This document shows positions 57,549-64,000 of a DNA stretch of 64,000 nucleotides, piece by piece. Numbering within the stretch: the stretch's first letter is position 1; every line of letters begins with the position of its first letter. The notes under the pieces are model-generated. The model ran no database searches. It was not told the DNA's origin and saw nothing but the letters and a program-made list of their open reading frames with translations. The stretch spans positions 53,686 to 117,685 of the forward strand of contig CAIXDS010000201.1 of assembly GCA_903918195.1 (NCBI GenBank), read 5' to 3'. This stretch comes from an uncultured Acetobacteraceae bacterium (GTDB taxonomy: Bacteria > Pseudomonadota > Alphaproteobacteria > Acetobacterales > Acetobacteraceae). Both the position numbers and the translations under genes were made by a program.

Positions 57549-58744
57549 CCCGCCACCTGGTCACGCTGAATTCCGGCTCGTCCTCGATCAAGTTCTCGCT
57601 GTACGAGGCCGATGGCGGGCTGAACGCGCTGGCGGTCGGGCTGATCGAGATGGTCGGTCCCGGTGGGCGGCTGGTGGTGCGCGATGGCGGCGGCGCGGTG
57701 ACGCATGAGGAGCACTGGGACGAACCGCTTGGCCCGTCCTTCCACACCTGTGCATTTCAGCGCGTGCTGGCGTGGCGGCAGGCCGCCTTCCCCGACATCA
57801 ACGTGGTGGCGGCGGGCCATCGCGTGGTGCATGGCGGGGCGAAATTCCGCGAGTCGGTGATCATTTCGGATGCCGTGGTGGAGGAGCTGACGGCGCTCAT
57901 TCCGCTCGCGCCGCTGCATCAGCCGCATAATCTGGCGGGCATACGCGGCGCGCGGGAAGCCTGGCCGCATGTGACCCAGGTGGCGTGTTTCGACACCGCC
58001 TTTCATTTCGGCCACGCCTTCGTGCACCAGACCTACGCGCTGCCGCGCACCCTGTTCGACGAAGGCGTGCGGCGTTACGGGTTCCACGGGCTTTCCTACG
58101 AATACGTCGTGCGCCGGTTGCGCGAAATCGCGCCGCTGCATGCCGAAGGGCGGGTGATCGCCGCGCATCTGGGCAACGGGGCGTCGATGTGCGCCATCCG
58201 CGGAGGGCGCTCGATTTCCAGCACGATGGGGTTTTCGGCGCTCGATGGGCTGCCGATGGGCACGCGCACCGGGCAGCTCGATCCGGCGGTGGTGCTGTAT
58301 CTGATCCAGCAGAAGGGCATGGAACCGCAGGTGGTCGCGGACATGCTGTACCGGCAATCCGGGCTGCGCGGCATTTCGGGCTTCTCACAGGACATGCGCG
58401 AATTGCTGGCCTCGCCCCGGCCGGAGGCGACGCAGGCGATTGAGTATTTCGTGGCCCGCATCCGCCACGAGACCGGGGCGCTGGCGGCCGACCTGAAGGG
58501 GGTGGACGCGCTGACCTTCTCGGGCGGCATCGGCGAGCATGCCTGGCAGGTGCGCGAGCGGGTGCTGGAAGGCATGGAGTGGCTGGGCGTGTCGCTGGAC
58601 CGCGTGGCCAACCGGGCGGGGGCGACGGTGATTTCGGCAGAGCAATCGCGGGTGAAGGTGTTCATCGTGCCGACCGATGAGGAAGGCATGATCGCCCGGC
58701 ATACGTTGGATTTGCTGGACCGGATGGTCGCGTTGCAGGATTAA
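57545..58744 (+). CDS. ackA: Acetate kinase
   Basis: A 399-aa ASKHA-fold kinase making acetate and ATP from acetyl phosphate and ADP. It starts MTRHLVTLNSGSSSIKFSLY, the phosphate-1 motif. VVAAGHRVVHGGAKFRESV, FDTAFHFGH, RRYGFHGLSYEYVVRRLREI, HLGNGASMCAIRGG and TFSGGIGEHAWQVRERVL are all conserved. ATGA overlap with the pta gene implies coupled translation. Together they give substrate-level phosphorylation or acetate uptake. Confidence 0.97.
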   Translation: MTRHLVTLNSGSSSIKFSLYEADGGLNALAVGLIEMVGPGGRLVVRDGGGAVTHEEHWDEPLGPSFHTCAFQRVLAWRQAAFPDINVVAAGHRVVHGGAKFRESVIISDAVVEELTALIPLAPLHQPHNLAGIRGAREAWPHVTQVACFDTAFHFGHAFVHQTYALPRTLFDEGVRRYGFHGLSYEYVVRRLREIAPLHAEGRVIAAHLGNGASMCAIRGGRSISSTMGFSALDGLPMGTRTGQLDPAVVLYLIQQKGMEPQVVADMLYRQSGLRGISGFSQDMRELLASPRPEATQAIEYFVARIRHETGALAADLKGVDALTFSGGIGEHAWQVRERVLEGMEWLGVSLDRVANRAGATVISAEQSRVKVFIVPTDEEGMIARHTLDLLDRMVALQD

Positions 58745-58750
58745 GGAAGC

Positions 58751-58775
58751 AAGGCCAGGGCTCTGCCCTGGCCTT
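58751..58775. terminator. Palindromic repeat, copy 8, as a single hairpin
   Basis: AAGGCCAGGGC-TCT-GCCCTGGCCTT is a perfect 11-bp stem with a 3-base loop, seven bases after the ackA stop. It is the minimal form of the repeat family, with only one stem and no ligand arms. A stem this strong followed by CCTTA could stop transcription. It overlaps the leader of the next gene, whose ribosome binding site is AAGGAGG at 58784. Confidence 0.7.
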
Positions 58776-58799
58776 CCTTACCCAAGGAGGAACAGGCGC

Positions 58800-60008
58800 A
58801 TGGTCGATCCCCAAGATGTCGGCCTGTCCGCCGCAAGGCTGGCGCGCATCGAGGACTGGGCGCAGCGTCTGGTAGACGACGGCAAGCTGCCCGGGGTCAT
58901 TACCCTGGTTGCCCGGCGCGACCAGGTGGCGCATCTGCATGTCTGCGGCCACGCGGACATCGCCCGCGGCGTAAAGCTCGCCACCGACACCATCTTCCGC
59001 ATCTACTCGATGACCAAGCCGCTGGCCACGGTGGCGGCCATGATGCTGTACGAGGAAGGGCGGTTTCAGCTCGACGACCCGATCACGCGGTTCCTGCCCT
59101 GCTTCGCCCACATGCGCGTGTATACCGGTGGCAGCCGCGGGAAGTTCGAAACCGTGCCGGCCGAGCGCGACATCACGTTCCGCGACCTGATGACGCATAT
59201 GTCCGGTCTGACCTATGGGTTCATGGAGGCGCATCCGATTGATGCCGTCTACCGGGCGAACGGCATCGATTTTCAGACCTCGGAAGCGACGTTGGGCGAG
59301 GTGGTGGAACGGCTCGCTGCGGTGCCGCTGATCGCGCAACCCGGGCGGGCATGGAACTATTCTGTTGCCACCGATGTGCTGGGCCATCTGGTGGCGGTGA
59401 TGTCGGGGCAGAGTTTTGAGTCGTTTCTGCAGGACCGGGTACTGGGTCCGCTCGGTATGACTGATACCGGGTTTTTCGTGCCGGCGGAAAAAGTTTCACG
59501 ATTCGCGGCCAATTACGGACGCGGCGCCGATGGCAGGCTGGCGCTGATTGACGATCCGGTGTCGAGCATTTTCCGGACACGGCGCCAGATTGCCTCGGGC
59601 GGCGGCGGGCTGTGCTCGACGGCTTGCGATTACTTGCGGTTCTGCCGGATGATGCTGAACAAGGGCGAACTGGAGGGCGCGCGGCTGCTGGGCCGCAAGA
59701 CGGTGGAACTGATGACAAGCAACCATCTGGGCGGCGACATGGCCGATCTGGGAACGCCACGGTTCTCGGAGTCGAGTTATGTCGGCATCGGGTTCGGGCT
59801 GGGTTTTTCGGTGATGCTCGATCCGGCGAAGGCGCAGATTGTCGGCACGGCAGGGGAATATGCCTGGGGCGGAGCGGCGAGCACGTCGTTCTGGGTCGAT
59901 CCGGTGGAAGAGATGATTGTGATTATGCTGACGCAGTTGACGCCGTCTTCGACCTATCCGATCCGGCGGGAGTTGCGGGTGTTGAGTTATGCGGCGGTGG
60001 TGGAGTGA
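58800..60008 (+). CDS. Beta-lactamase-fold serine hydrolase (class C / esterase type)
   Basis: A 402-aa penicillin-binding-protein-like hydrolase with no signal peptide. The nucleophile motif S-x-x-K is SMTK at residues 70-73; the second motif Y-x-N-like is YSV with Tyr187. The third (KTG/HxG) region is WGGAASTSFWVDP near the C-terminus. DLMTHMSGLTYG is the conserved loop of the EstB/LACTB family. It is probably a cytoplasmic esterase or peptidase, not a resistance enzyme. The ribosome binding site is AAGGAGG. Confidence 0.92.
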   Translation: MVDPQDVGLSAARLARIEDWAQRLVDDGKLPGVITLVARRDQVAHLHVCGHADIARGVKLATDTIFRIYSMTKPLATVAAMMLYEEGRFQLDDPITRFLPCFAHMRVYTGGSRGKFETVPAERDITFRDLMTHMSGLTYGFMEAHPIDAVYRANGIDFQTSEATLGEVVERLAAVPLIAQPGRAWNYSVATDVLGHLVAVMSGQSFESFLQDRVLGPLGMTDTGFFVPAEKVSRFAANYGRGADGRLALIDDPVSSIFRTRRQIASGGGGLCSTACDYLRFCRMMLNKGELEGARLLGRKTVELMTSNHLGGDMADLGTPRFSESSYVGIGFGLGFSVMLDPAKAQIVGTAGEYAWGGAASTSFWVDPVEEMIVIMLTQLTPSSTYPIRRELRVLSYAAVVE

Positions 60009-60070
60009 GAGCAGAGGCGGTGTCGGCTGACCGGTTTCGGCGGGGAGCGGCGGTCCGGGGCACGACCCGG

Positions 60071-60088
60071 CTTTGATCGAGATCAAAG
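60071..60088. promoter_or_regulatory. Perfect FNR/CRP-family-type palindrome
   Basis: CTTTGATCGAGATCAAAG is an 18-bp perfect palindrome; TTGATcgagATCAA inside it (60073-60086) matches all ten fixed FNR consensus bases. It lies 174 bases before the ATG of the membrane protein at 60262, in a 253-base gap with no other supported gene. It would suit an oxygen-responsive activator or repressor. Confidence 0.7.
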
Positions 60089-60261
60089 CGTCGGCCCGGC
60101 CGTTACGCTGAAGATGCGATCCGCGTCCGCGCCGCACTCTGGATCGGCATGTCCTGGTGCGGCGTGCTGCGTTGTGAAGTGTCCCGATTTCTGTCTCCGC
60201 AATCCGTCACTCCGGCGCCGCAGCCCGGCGCGGAGGACGCAGACAACAAAGGAGCGTGCTC

Positions 60262-60651
60262 ATGTTTCGCCGTCTTATGGCTGCAACCGTGCTGTATGCG
60301 ATTCCAACCCTCGCCTTTGCCCAGGCCGAACCGGTCGACAACCTGGAGCAGAGCCTCCTGCTGACCCTGTTCCTCCTGTTTGTCGCCGGCGTGGTCGCCG
60401 TCGCGTGGCTTTATGTCGGCCTGCTCGGCAAGCTCCCGAGCCCGTTCCCCAAGGCGCGCGAGCTGCTGGAGCCCAACCTGGCGTGGGCCTTTGTGGGCGT
60501 GGTTATCGCCAGTCGCGCCTGGTCGGGCTGGCAGTTCCACAGCTTCCTGGACTTCGCCGTGGCGGTGGCCGGCGGCGTGGTGCTGCTGGAGCTCGGCCGG
60601 CTTGTCGGCCATGTGCGGTTCACCGGCGTCCCTGACTGGCAGACCCAGTAA
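60262..60651 (+). CDS. Small multi-span membrane protein behind an FNR-type site
   Basis: A 129-aa protein. AAAGGAG precedes the ATG by seven bases. MFRRLMAATVLYAIPTLAFA is a signal peptide or first helix ending AQAEP. Two further helices follow: LLLTLFLLFVAGVVAVAWLY and FLDFAVAVAGGVVLLELGRL, with a short amphipathic stretch between. It ends FTGVPDWQTQ. No family was recognised. The strong upstream FNR-type site suggests low-oxygen expression, possibly linked to the cytochrome maturation genes nearby. Confidence 0.7.
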   Translation: MFRRLMAATVLYAIPTLAFAQAEPVDNLEQSLLLTLFLLFVAGVVAVAWLYVGLLGKLPSPFPKARELLEPNLAWAFVGVVIASRAWSGWQFHSFLDFAVAVAGGVVLLELGRLVGHVRFTGVPDWQTQ

Positions 60652-60659
60652 GCCTGCAG

Positions 60660-60701
60660 GCCGGGCGGGCGCCGGCGCGGCTCGTGCCGCGCCCGCCCGG
60701 C
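60660..60701 (+). terminator. Candidate terminator hairpin
   Basis: GCCGGGCGGGCG and GCGGC pair with GCCGCGCCCGCCCGGC around a TCGT loop, with one bulge, nine bases after the stop of the membrane protein gene. The stem is very stable but there is no T-run, so it is a weak candidate for an intrinsic terminator. Confidence 0.4.
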
Positions 60702-60810
60702 GCCTGACCGTCGTGGAAGCGAAGAGCGCCGGCTGACCGGGCCGGCGCGGTCACCATGGGGGGAGGTAAGGGGCTGCTCGGTCCGGCCGTACCGAGGGTC
60801 GCAGTCAGAC

Positions 60811-61120
60811 TCAAGGCTCGTCCTGCATCGCCTGCTCGAAGGTCCACGGGCTTTCGGCCGGGAAGCTGCCCTCCTCCAGATCGGTCTCCCGCTCTGCGAT
60901 CAGCACGGCGTCGCCATAGGCTTCAGCCAGGATAGAACCAAGGTGGGGGCGCAGGCTCGGGTTGTCGCTGAAAACCCGGCCGACCTGCCGGCGCTGCTCG
61001 CGGATCGTCAGCAACCAAGTCTTGCCGCGACATGTCGGCAGCCGACAGACTGCCGGCGCGGAGCAAGGCGCTCTGCCCGGTGGCCCAGGCGTAGAAGTCG
61101 AGGTCGTACAGGTCGCTCAT
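60811..61120 (-). pseudogene. DUF29 family gene with internal deletion and frameshift
   Basis: The first frame (61120 down) gives MSDLYDLDFYAWATGQSALL, the DUF29 N-terminus. A second frame gives TIREQRRQVGRVFSDNPSLR, ILAEAYGDAVLIAERETDLE and FPAESPWTFEQAMQDEP, the DUF29 C-terminus. About 50 residues of the middle of the family (normally an E-E-I-E-S-M-G.. and LL.HLLKW helix pair) are missing, and the two parts are in different frames. A single internal deletion explains this. The function of DUF29 is unknown. Confidence 0.8.
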
Positions 61121-61277
61121 GGGTCCCCCTCGGCTTTAGGCGGCGGCAAGTGTCGCCCTCAGCTTCGATGGCTTGTACGGACACATTGCGGCCGGAGGCG
61201 GCTGACGCAAGGGCTTGCCGGTCACCCTCGAGCCGGGCCGCCCCCTCCCCCCGACCAAAAGGAAGGAGGAGAAGAGG

Positions 61278-62666
61278 TCAGTGCTTCTTTACGGCCTCGA
61301 TGGCGTCGGTGACCATTTTCCGGTCCTGGCTGTCCGGCGGCAGCAGCTCGAGCACGCGGTGCCAATAACTCTCGGCGGCGTCGGCGTGGCCGGCCTGGGC
61401 TTCGGCCATGCCGAGATACCACAGCACCTCGGGGCGTTTCGCGTCGATCTGCTCGGCACGGCGCAGCAGGCCGACGGCGCGCAACGGGATCGGGGAGTCC
61501 GGTTTCTGCGCCTGGATCATCGCCTCGACGCCCTGCATCAGCACGTCAACGTCAGCGGGGCGCAGAGCGGCGGCGTGTTCGTATGCGTCGGCGGATTTGT
61601 CGAACTCGGCCAGCACCGCATAGGCCCGGCCGAGGCGCAGCCAGCCATCGGTGTCGTTTGGATTGGCCGCCAGCTTGGCGGCAAGCTGGGCGACCATGCC
61701 GTTGATCATGGCCGACCGTTCCGCCTCAGTCATGGTGGCGGCGGCGGCCGTCTGGTCGGGGCCGGGACCGGTTGCCGGCGCGGCGACTGCCGGGGCCGGC
61801 GGCAGCGCAGGGGCCGCGAGGCCGCTCAGTTTCGCCGTCTCGTTGATGCGGCGGGCGATCTCGCCGCGCATGTCCGCGTCGGAAATCTCGCCGGCGAGCT
61901 TCACCCAGGCGTCGATCGCCTGCTGGCCGCGGCCGGCCTGTGAATCGGCGGTTGCCATGTAGAAGCGCGCGAGCGGATTCGCCGGGTCGGCCTTCAGCGC
62001 AGTGCCGAACGCCTCGCGCGCGGCCGGCGTCACCACGCCCTCGGAGGCGAGCACCAGCATCTCGCCATACCCGGCATAGCTGTCGGGACTGGTATCGCCG
62101 AGCGCAATGACGTTGTGAAAGGCCTCGGCGGCGCCCTGCCAATTGCCGATGGTGGCGAGCGTGCGGGCATAGATCTGCCAGCCGTCGCGGTTGTTCGGGT
62201 CGTGCTTCAGCTTTTCGCCCAGCGCCGCCGCCATCTTCGCCATGTCGGGGTGGTTGGCGCCATCGGCTTGCGGCCCGCCGCGGCCGGCCACGCGAAGGGC
62301 AAACGGCGCATCCGGCACGCCCGGGGCGCCGAGGGTCAGATACAGACCGGCGGCACCGCCGGCCACCAGCAGCAGCACCGCCACCGCCAGCGCCGGGCTG
62401 CGGCGTGTCGCCGCGGCTCCCTCGGGTGCGGCGCCGGCGGCGGCGAGCAGGCGGCGCTCGATCTCCAGCCGCGCCGACTGCGCCTCGGCCTCGCCGATCA
62501 GGCCGCGGGCGATGTCGCGGTCCAGTTCCTTCAACTGGTCGCGGTAGACTTCCGTGTCGTAACGGGCACGGTCGGGCAAGGCGCGGCCGGCACGCAGCAC
62601 GGGCAGCACGAGCAGCACACCCGCGGCCGACGTCATGACGGCAAGCAGGACAACCAACGCAATCAC
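61278..62666 (-). CDS. ccmI: Cytochrome c maturation protein CcmI (TPR)
   Basis: A 462-aa protein starting at a GTG that overlaps the ccmH stop (GTGA). Two membrane helices ([40 protein letters not shown]) flank a cytoplasmic helical loop, [20 protein letters not shown], typical of CcmI. The periplasmic TPR region includes [20 protein letters not shown] and [20 protein letters not shown]. It presents apocytochrome to the CcmFH haem-ligation complex. The Pro/Ala linker near residue 290 is unusually long. Confidence 0.93.
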   Translation of the reverse strand: MIALVVLLAVMTSAAGVLLVLPVLRAGRALPDRARYDTEVYRDQLKELDRDIARGLIGEAEAQSARLEIERRLLAAAGAAPEGAAATRRSPALAVAVLLLVAGGAAGLYLTLGAPGVPDAPFALRVAGRGGPQADGANHPDMAKMAAALGEKLKHDPNNRDGWQIYARTLATIGNWQGAAEAFHNVIALGDTSPDSYAGYGEMLVLASEGVVTPAAREAFGTALKADPANPLARFYMATADSQAGRGQQAIDAWVKLAGEISDADMRGEIARRINETAKLSGLAAPALPPAPAVAAPATGPGPDQTAAAATMTEAERSAMINGMVAQLAAKLAANPNDTDGWLRLGRAYAVLAEFDKSADAYEHAAALRPADVDVLMQGVEAMIQAQKPDSPIPLRAVGLLRRAEQIDAKRPEVLWYLGMAEAQAGHADAAESYWHRVLELLPPDSQDRKMVTDAIEAVKKH

Positions 62667-63124
62667 GCCTCGGGCTCCTTGAGAAGCTGCGCGACCCGTT
62701 TGCGCTCGGCCTCGGTCAGCGGTGGCAGCGGGGGAACCGATTCGGGCCGGCGGCGCAGATACACCACCACACCGATGCCGCCGGCCACGAGGACCAGGGC
62801 CGGGCCGAACCACAGCAGCAGGGTGGCGGTCTCCAGCGGCGGTTTCAGCAGGACGAAATCGCCGTAGCGATCAACGAGAAACTGGCGCGCCGCCGCGTCG
62901 CTGTCGCCGGCCACCAGGCGCTCGCGCAGCAGCACGCGAATATCTTTCGCCAGGTCGGCATTTGATTCGTCGATCGATTCGTTCTGGCAGACCAGGCAGC
63001 GCAAAGTGCGGCTGATGTCGCGCGCCCGCGCCTCCAGCGCCGGATCGGCCAGACGCTCGCTCGGTTCCACCGCTCGGGCAAATCCGGGCGCGAGCAGCAG
63101 CAGGACAAACAGCAGGCGGATCAT
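62663..63124 (-). CDS. ccmH: Cytochrome c maturation protein CcmH
   Basis: A 153-aa thiol-redox protein with a signal peptide ending FARAVE. The redox motif LRCLVCQN has Cys43 and Cys46. The C-terminus has a membrane helix ([20 protein letters not shown]) and a basic tail. It reduces the haem-binding cysteines of apocytochrome c. It overlaps ccmG by four bases upstream and ccmI by four bases downstream. Confidence 0.95.
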   Translation of the reverse strand: MIRLLFVLLLLAPGFARAVEPSERLADPALEARARDISRTLRCLVCQNESIDESNADLAKDIRVLLRERLVAGDSDAAARQFLVDRYGDFVLLKPPLETATLLLWFGPALVLVAGGIGVVVYLRRRPESVPPLPPLTEAERKRVAQLLKEPEA

Positions 63125-63657
63125 GGCTGTTCCAGGCGGCGCAGCAGGGGCAGCAAGTCGCGGTCCACCGCCTCGGGGCTGAGCGGGCCGACAAATTTCT
63201 TGCGAATACGGCCGGTCTTGTCGATCACATAGGTCTCCGGGACGCCATAGACGCCGAAATCGATGCCGGTGCGGCCGCTGAGATCAAGGCCGACACGGCG
63301 ATAGGGATTGCCACTGTCATTCAGCAGCTTCTGCGCGGCCTCCGGCTTGTCCTTGTAGGCAATACCGGTAATCGCAACTTTTTCCTGGTTGGCCAGGCGC
63401 ATCAGCACGGGATGCTCGAGGCGACAGGGCACACACCAGGAGGCGAAGAAATTCACCACCACAACCTGGCCGCGCAGCGACGAGGAGGCCACGTTGTCGC
63501 CCCCCAGCAGCGACGCAAGGTCAAATTCGGGCGCCGGCTTGTCGATCAGCGCCGAGGGCAACTCGTGCGGATCGCGGTCGGACCGCAAGGCCCAGGCGAA
63601 ATAGCCGGCCAAAGCAATGAATGCCGCCAACGGCAGCAGATAGAGCAGCTTGCGCAT
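63121..63657 (-). CDS. ccmG: Cytochrome c maturation thioredoxin CcmG/DsbE
   Basis: A 178-aa membrane-anchored thioredoxin. An N-terminal helix ([20 protein letters not shown]) is followed by [17 protein letters not shown], with the redox Cys75 and Cys78, and [15 protein letters not shown], with the cis-Pro. It supplies electrons to CcmH in the periplasm. It heads the ccmGHI unit in this window; ccmA-F are not present here. Confidence 0.95.
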   Translation of the reverse strand: MRKLLYLLPLAAFIALAGYFAWALRSDRDPHELPSALIDKPAPEFDLASLLGGDNVASSSLRGQVVVVNFFASWCVPCRLEHPVLMRLANQEKVAITGIAYKDKPEAAQKLLNDSGNPYRRVGLDLSGRTGIDFGVYGVPETYVIDKTGRIRKKFVGPLSPEAVDRDLLPLLRRLEQP

Positions 63658-63685
63658 GGGGGGTTACACCGGTGGGCGGGGCGTG

Positions 63686-63875
63686 AGGAAGGAAGAAAGG
63701 CCAGGGGCTCTGCCCCTGGACCCCGCCAAGGGCCGAGAGGCCCCTGGACCCCGCTCATTGGAGGGTTGTTTGAGGAGGGGGGTGAGGCGGGGCCGCGGCA
63801 TCTCCTAACCCCCCTCCTCAAACAACCCTCTAAACGAATGGGTTCCAAGGGCCTCTCGGCCCTTGGCGGGTCCAG
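63686..63875. repeat. Composite palindromic element, copy 9 (right arm truncated)
   Basis: This has the same plan as the element at 49782. The left arm is GAGGAAGGAAGAAAGGCCAG through GCCAAGGGCCGAGAGG. The inner hairpin has perfect 23-bp arms at 63761-63783 and 63808-63830 (GAGGGTTGTTTGAGGAGGGG then GGT). The right arm, AAACGAATGGGTTCCAAGGG to GGCGGGTCCAG, is cut at 63875, where IS110-like DNA starts. The loop region, GAGGCGGGGCCGCGGCATCT, is longer than in copy 7. It occupies the 233-base gap upstream of ccmG. Confidence 0.9.

Positions 63876-64000
<125 letters not shown>

Noticed and set aside
55871..58357. A long minus-strand open frame of about 828 codons
   Set aside because: It is antisense to the MaoC-Pta and acetate kinase genes, both strongly conserved on the plus strand.

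Overview
The window is a 64 kb chromosomal stretch from a GC-rich alphaproteobacterium, most likely Acetobacteraceae (Rhodospirillales). This is inferred from the secA / parvulin / argJ / GNAT-Nudix layout, the MaoC-Pta fusion next to ackA, the DUF29 remnant and the general protein style. No rRNA, tRNA or CRISPR array was recognised. Nearly all of it is ordinary housekeeping and metabolic coding sequence, with several short accessory or decaying patches.

Layout. 1-7060: the edge of a MoCF/CinA-like gene, a small lipoprotein, then (minus strand) argJ, a GNAT-Nudix fusion and a periplasmic parvulin, divergent from secA. 7061-8750: palindromic repeats and a visibly lower-GC orphan P-loop ATPase, the best foreign gene in the window. 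8853-13300: a complete branched-chain amino-acid-type ABC importer (livKHMGF order on the minus strand). 13385-17680: an RND efflux pump with its adaptor. 17814-26136: a fused gene relic, a membrane protein, a hexapeptide transferase, SUMT plus a 37-aa membrane peptide divergent from a siroheme sulfite/nitrite reductase, an OFA-type MFS transporter, a CheZ-like phosphatase, a DsbA-like protein and an M48 protease stump. 26137-31974: a gamma-glutamyltranspeptidase-like lipoprotein coupled to an aminotransferase, CO-dehydrogenase-type small and medium subunits without the large subunit, and a peptide/opine-type binding protein. 32216-36441: a complete biotin locus, bioFD divergent from bioBA. 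36497-41171: FtsH and a universal stress protein divergent from a CBS-BON protein and a DUF294 nucleotidyltransferase, around an FNR-type site. 41793-48594: the conserved transglutaminase / ATP-grasp-alpha-E / transglutaminase-DUF2126 cluster.

48636-64000: an FAD oxidoreductase, a very large composite palindrome, an S9 peptidase, an accessory patch (lipoprotein, Cys-rich repeat protein and its inverted decayed copy, crystallin-like protein, 5'-truncated bluB, Cache protein), MaoC-Pta plus acetate kinase, a beta-lactamase-fold hydrolase, a small membrane protein behind a perfect FNR-type palindrome, a collapsed DUF29 gene, cytochrome c maturation genes ccmG-ccmH-ccmI, and the 3' end of an IS110-family transposase.

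The most distinctive cross-window signal is a family of GC-rich intergenic palindromes (arms built on GGTCCAGGGCAGAGCCCTGG) present at nine loci. Two copies form composite elements with a second, nested hairpin. The nested hairpins share a core but have different, internally complementary outer stems. The IS110 element at the right edge interrupts one of these copies, which suggests that the palindromes are insertion targets.
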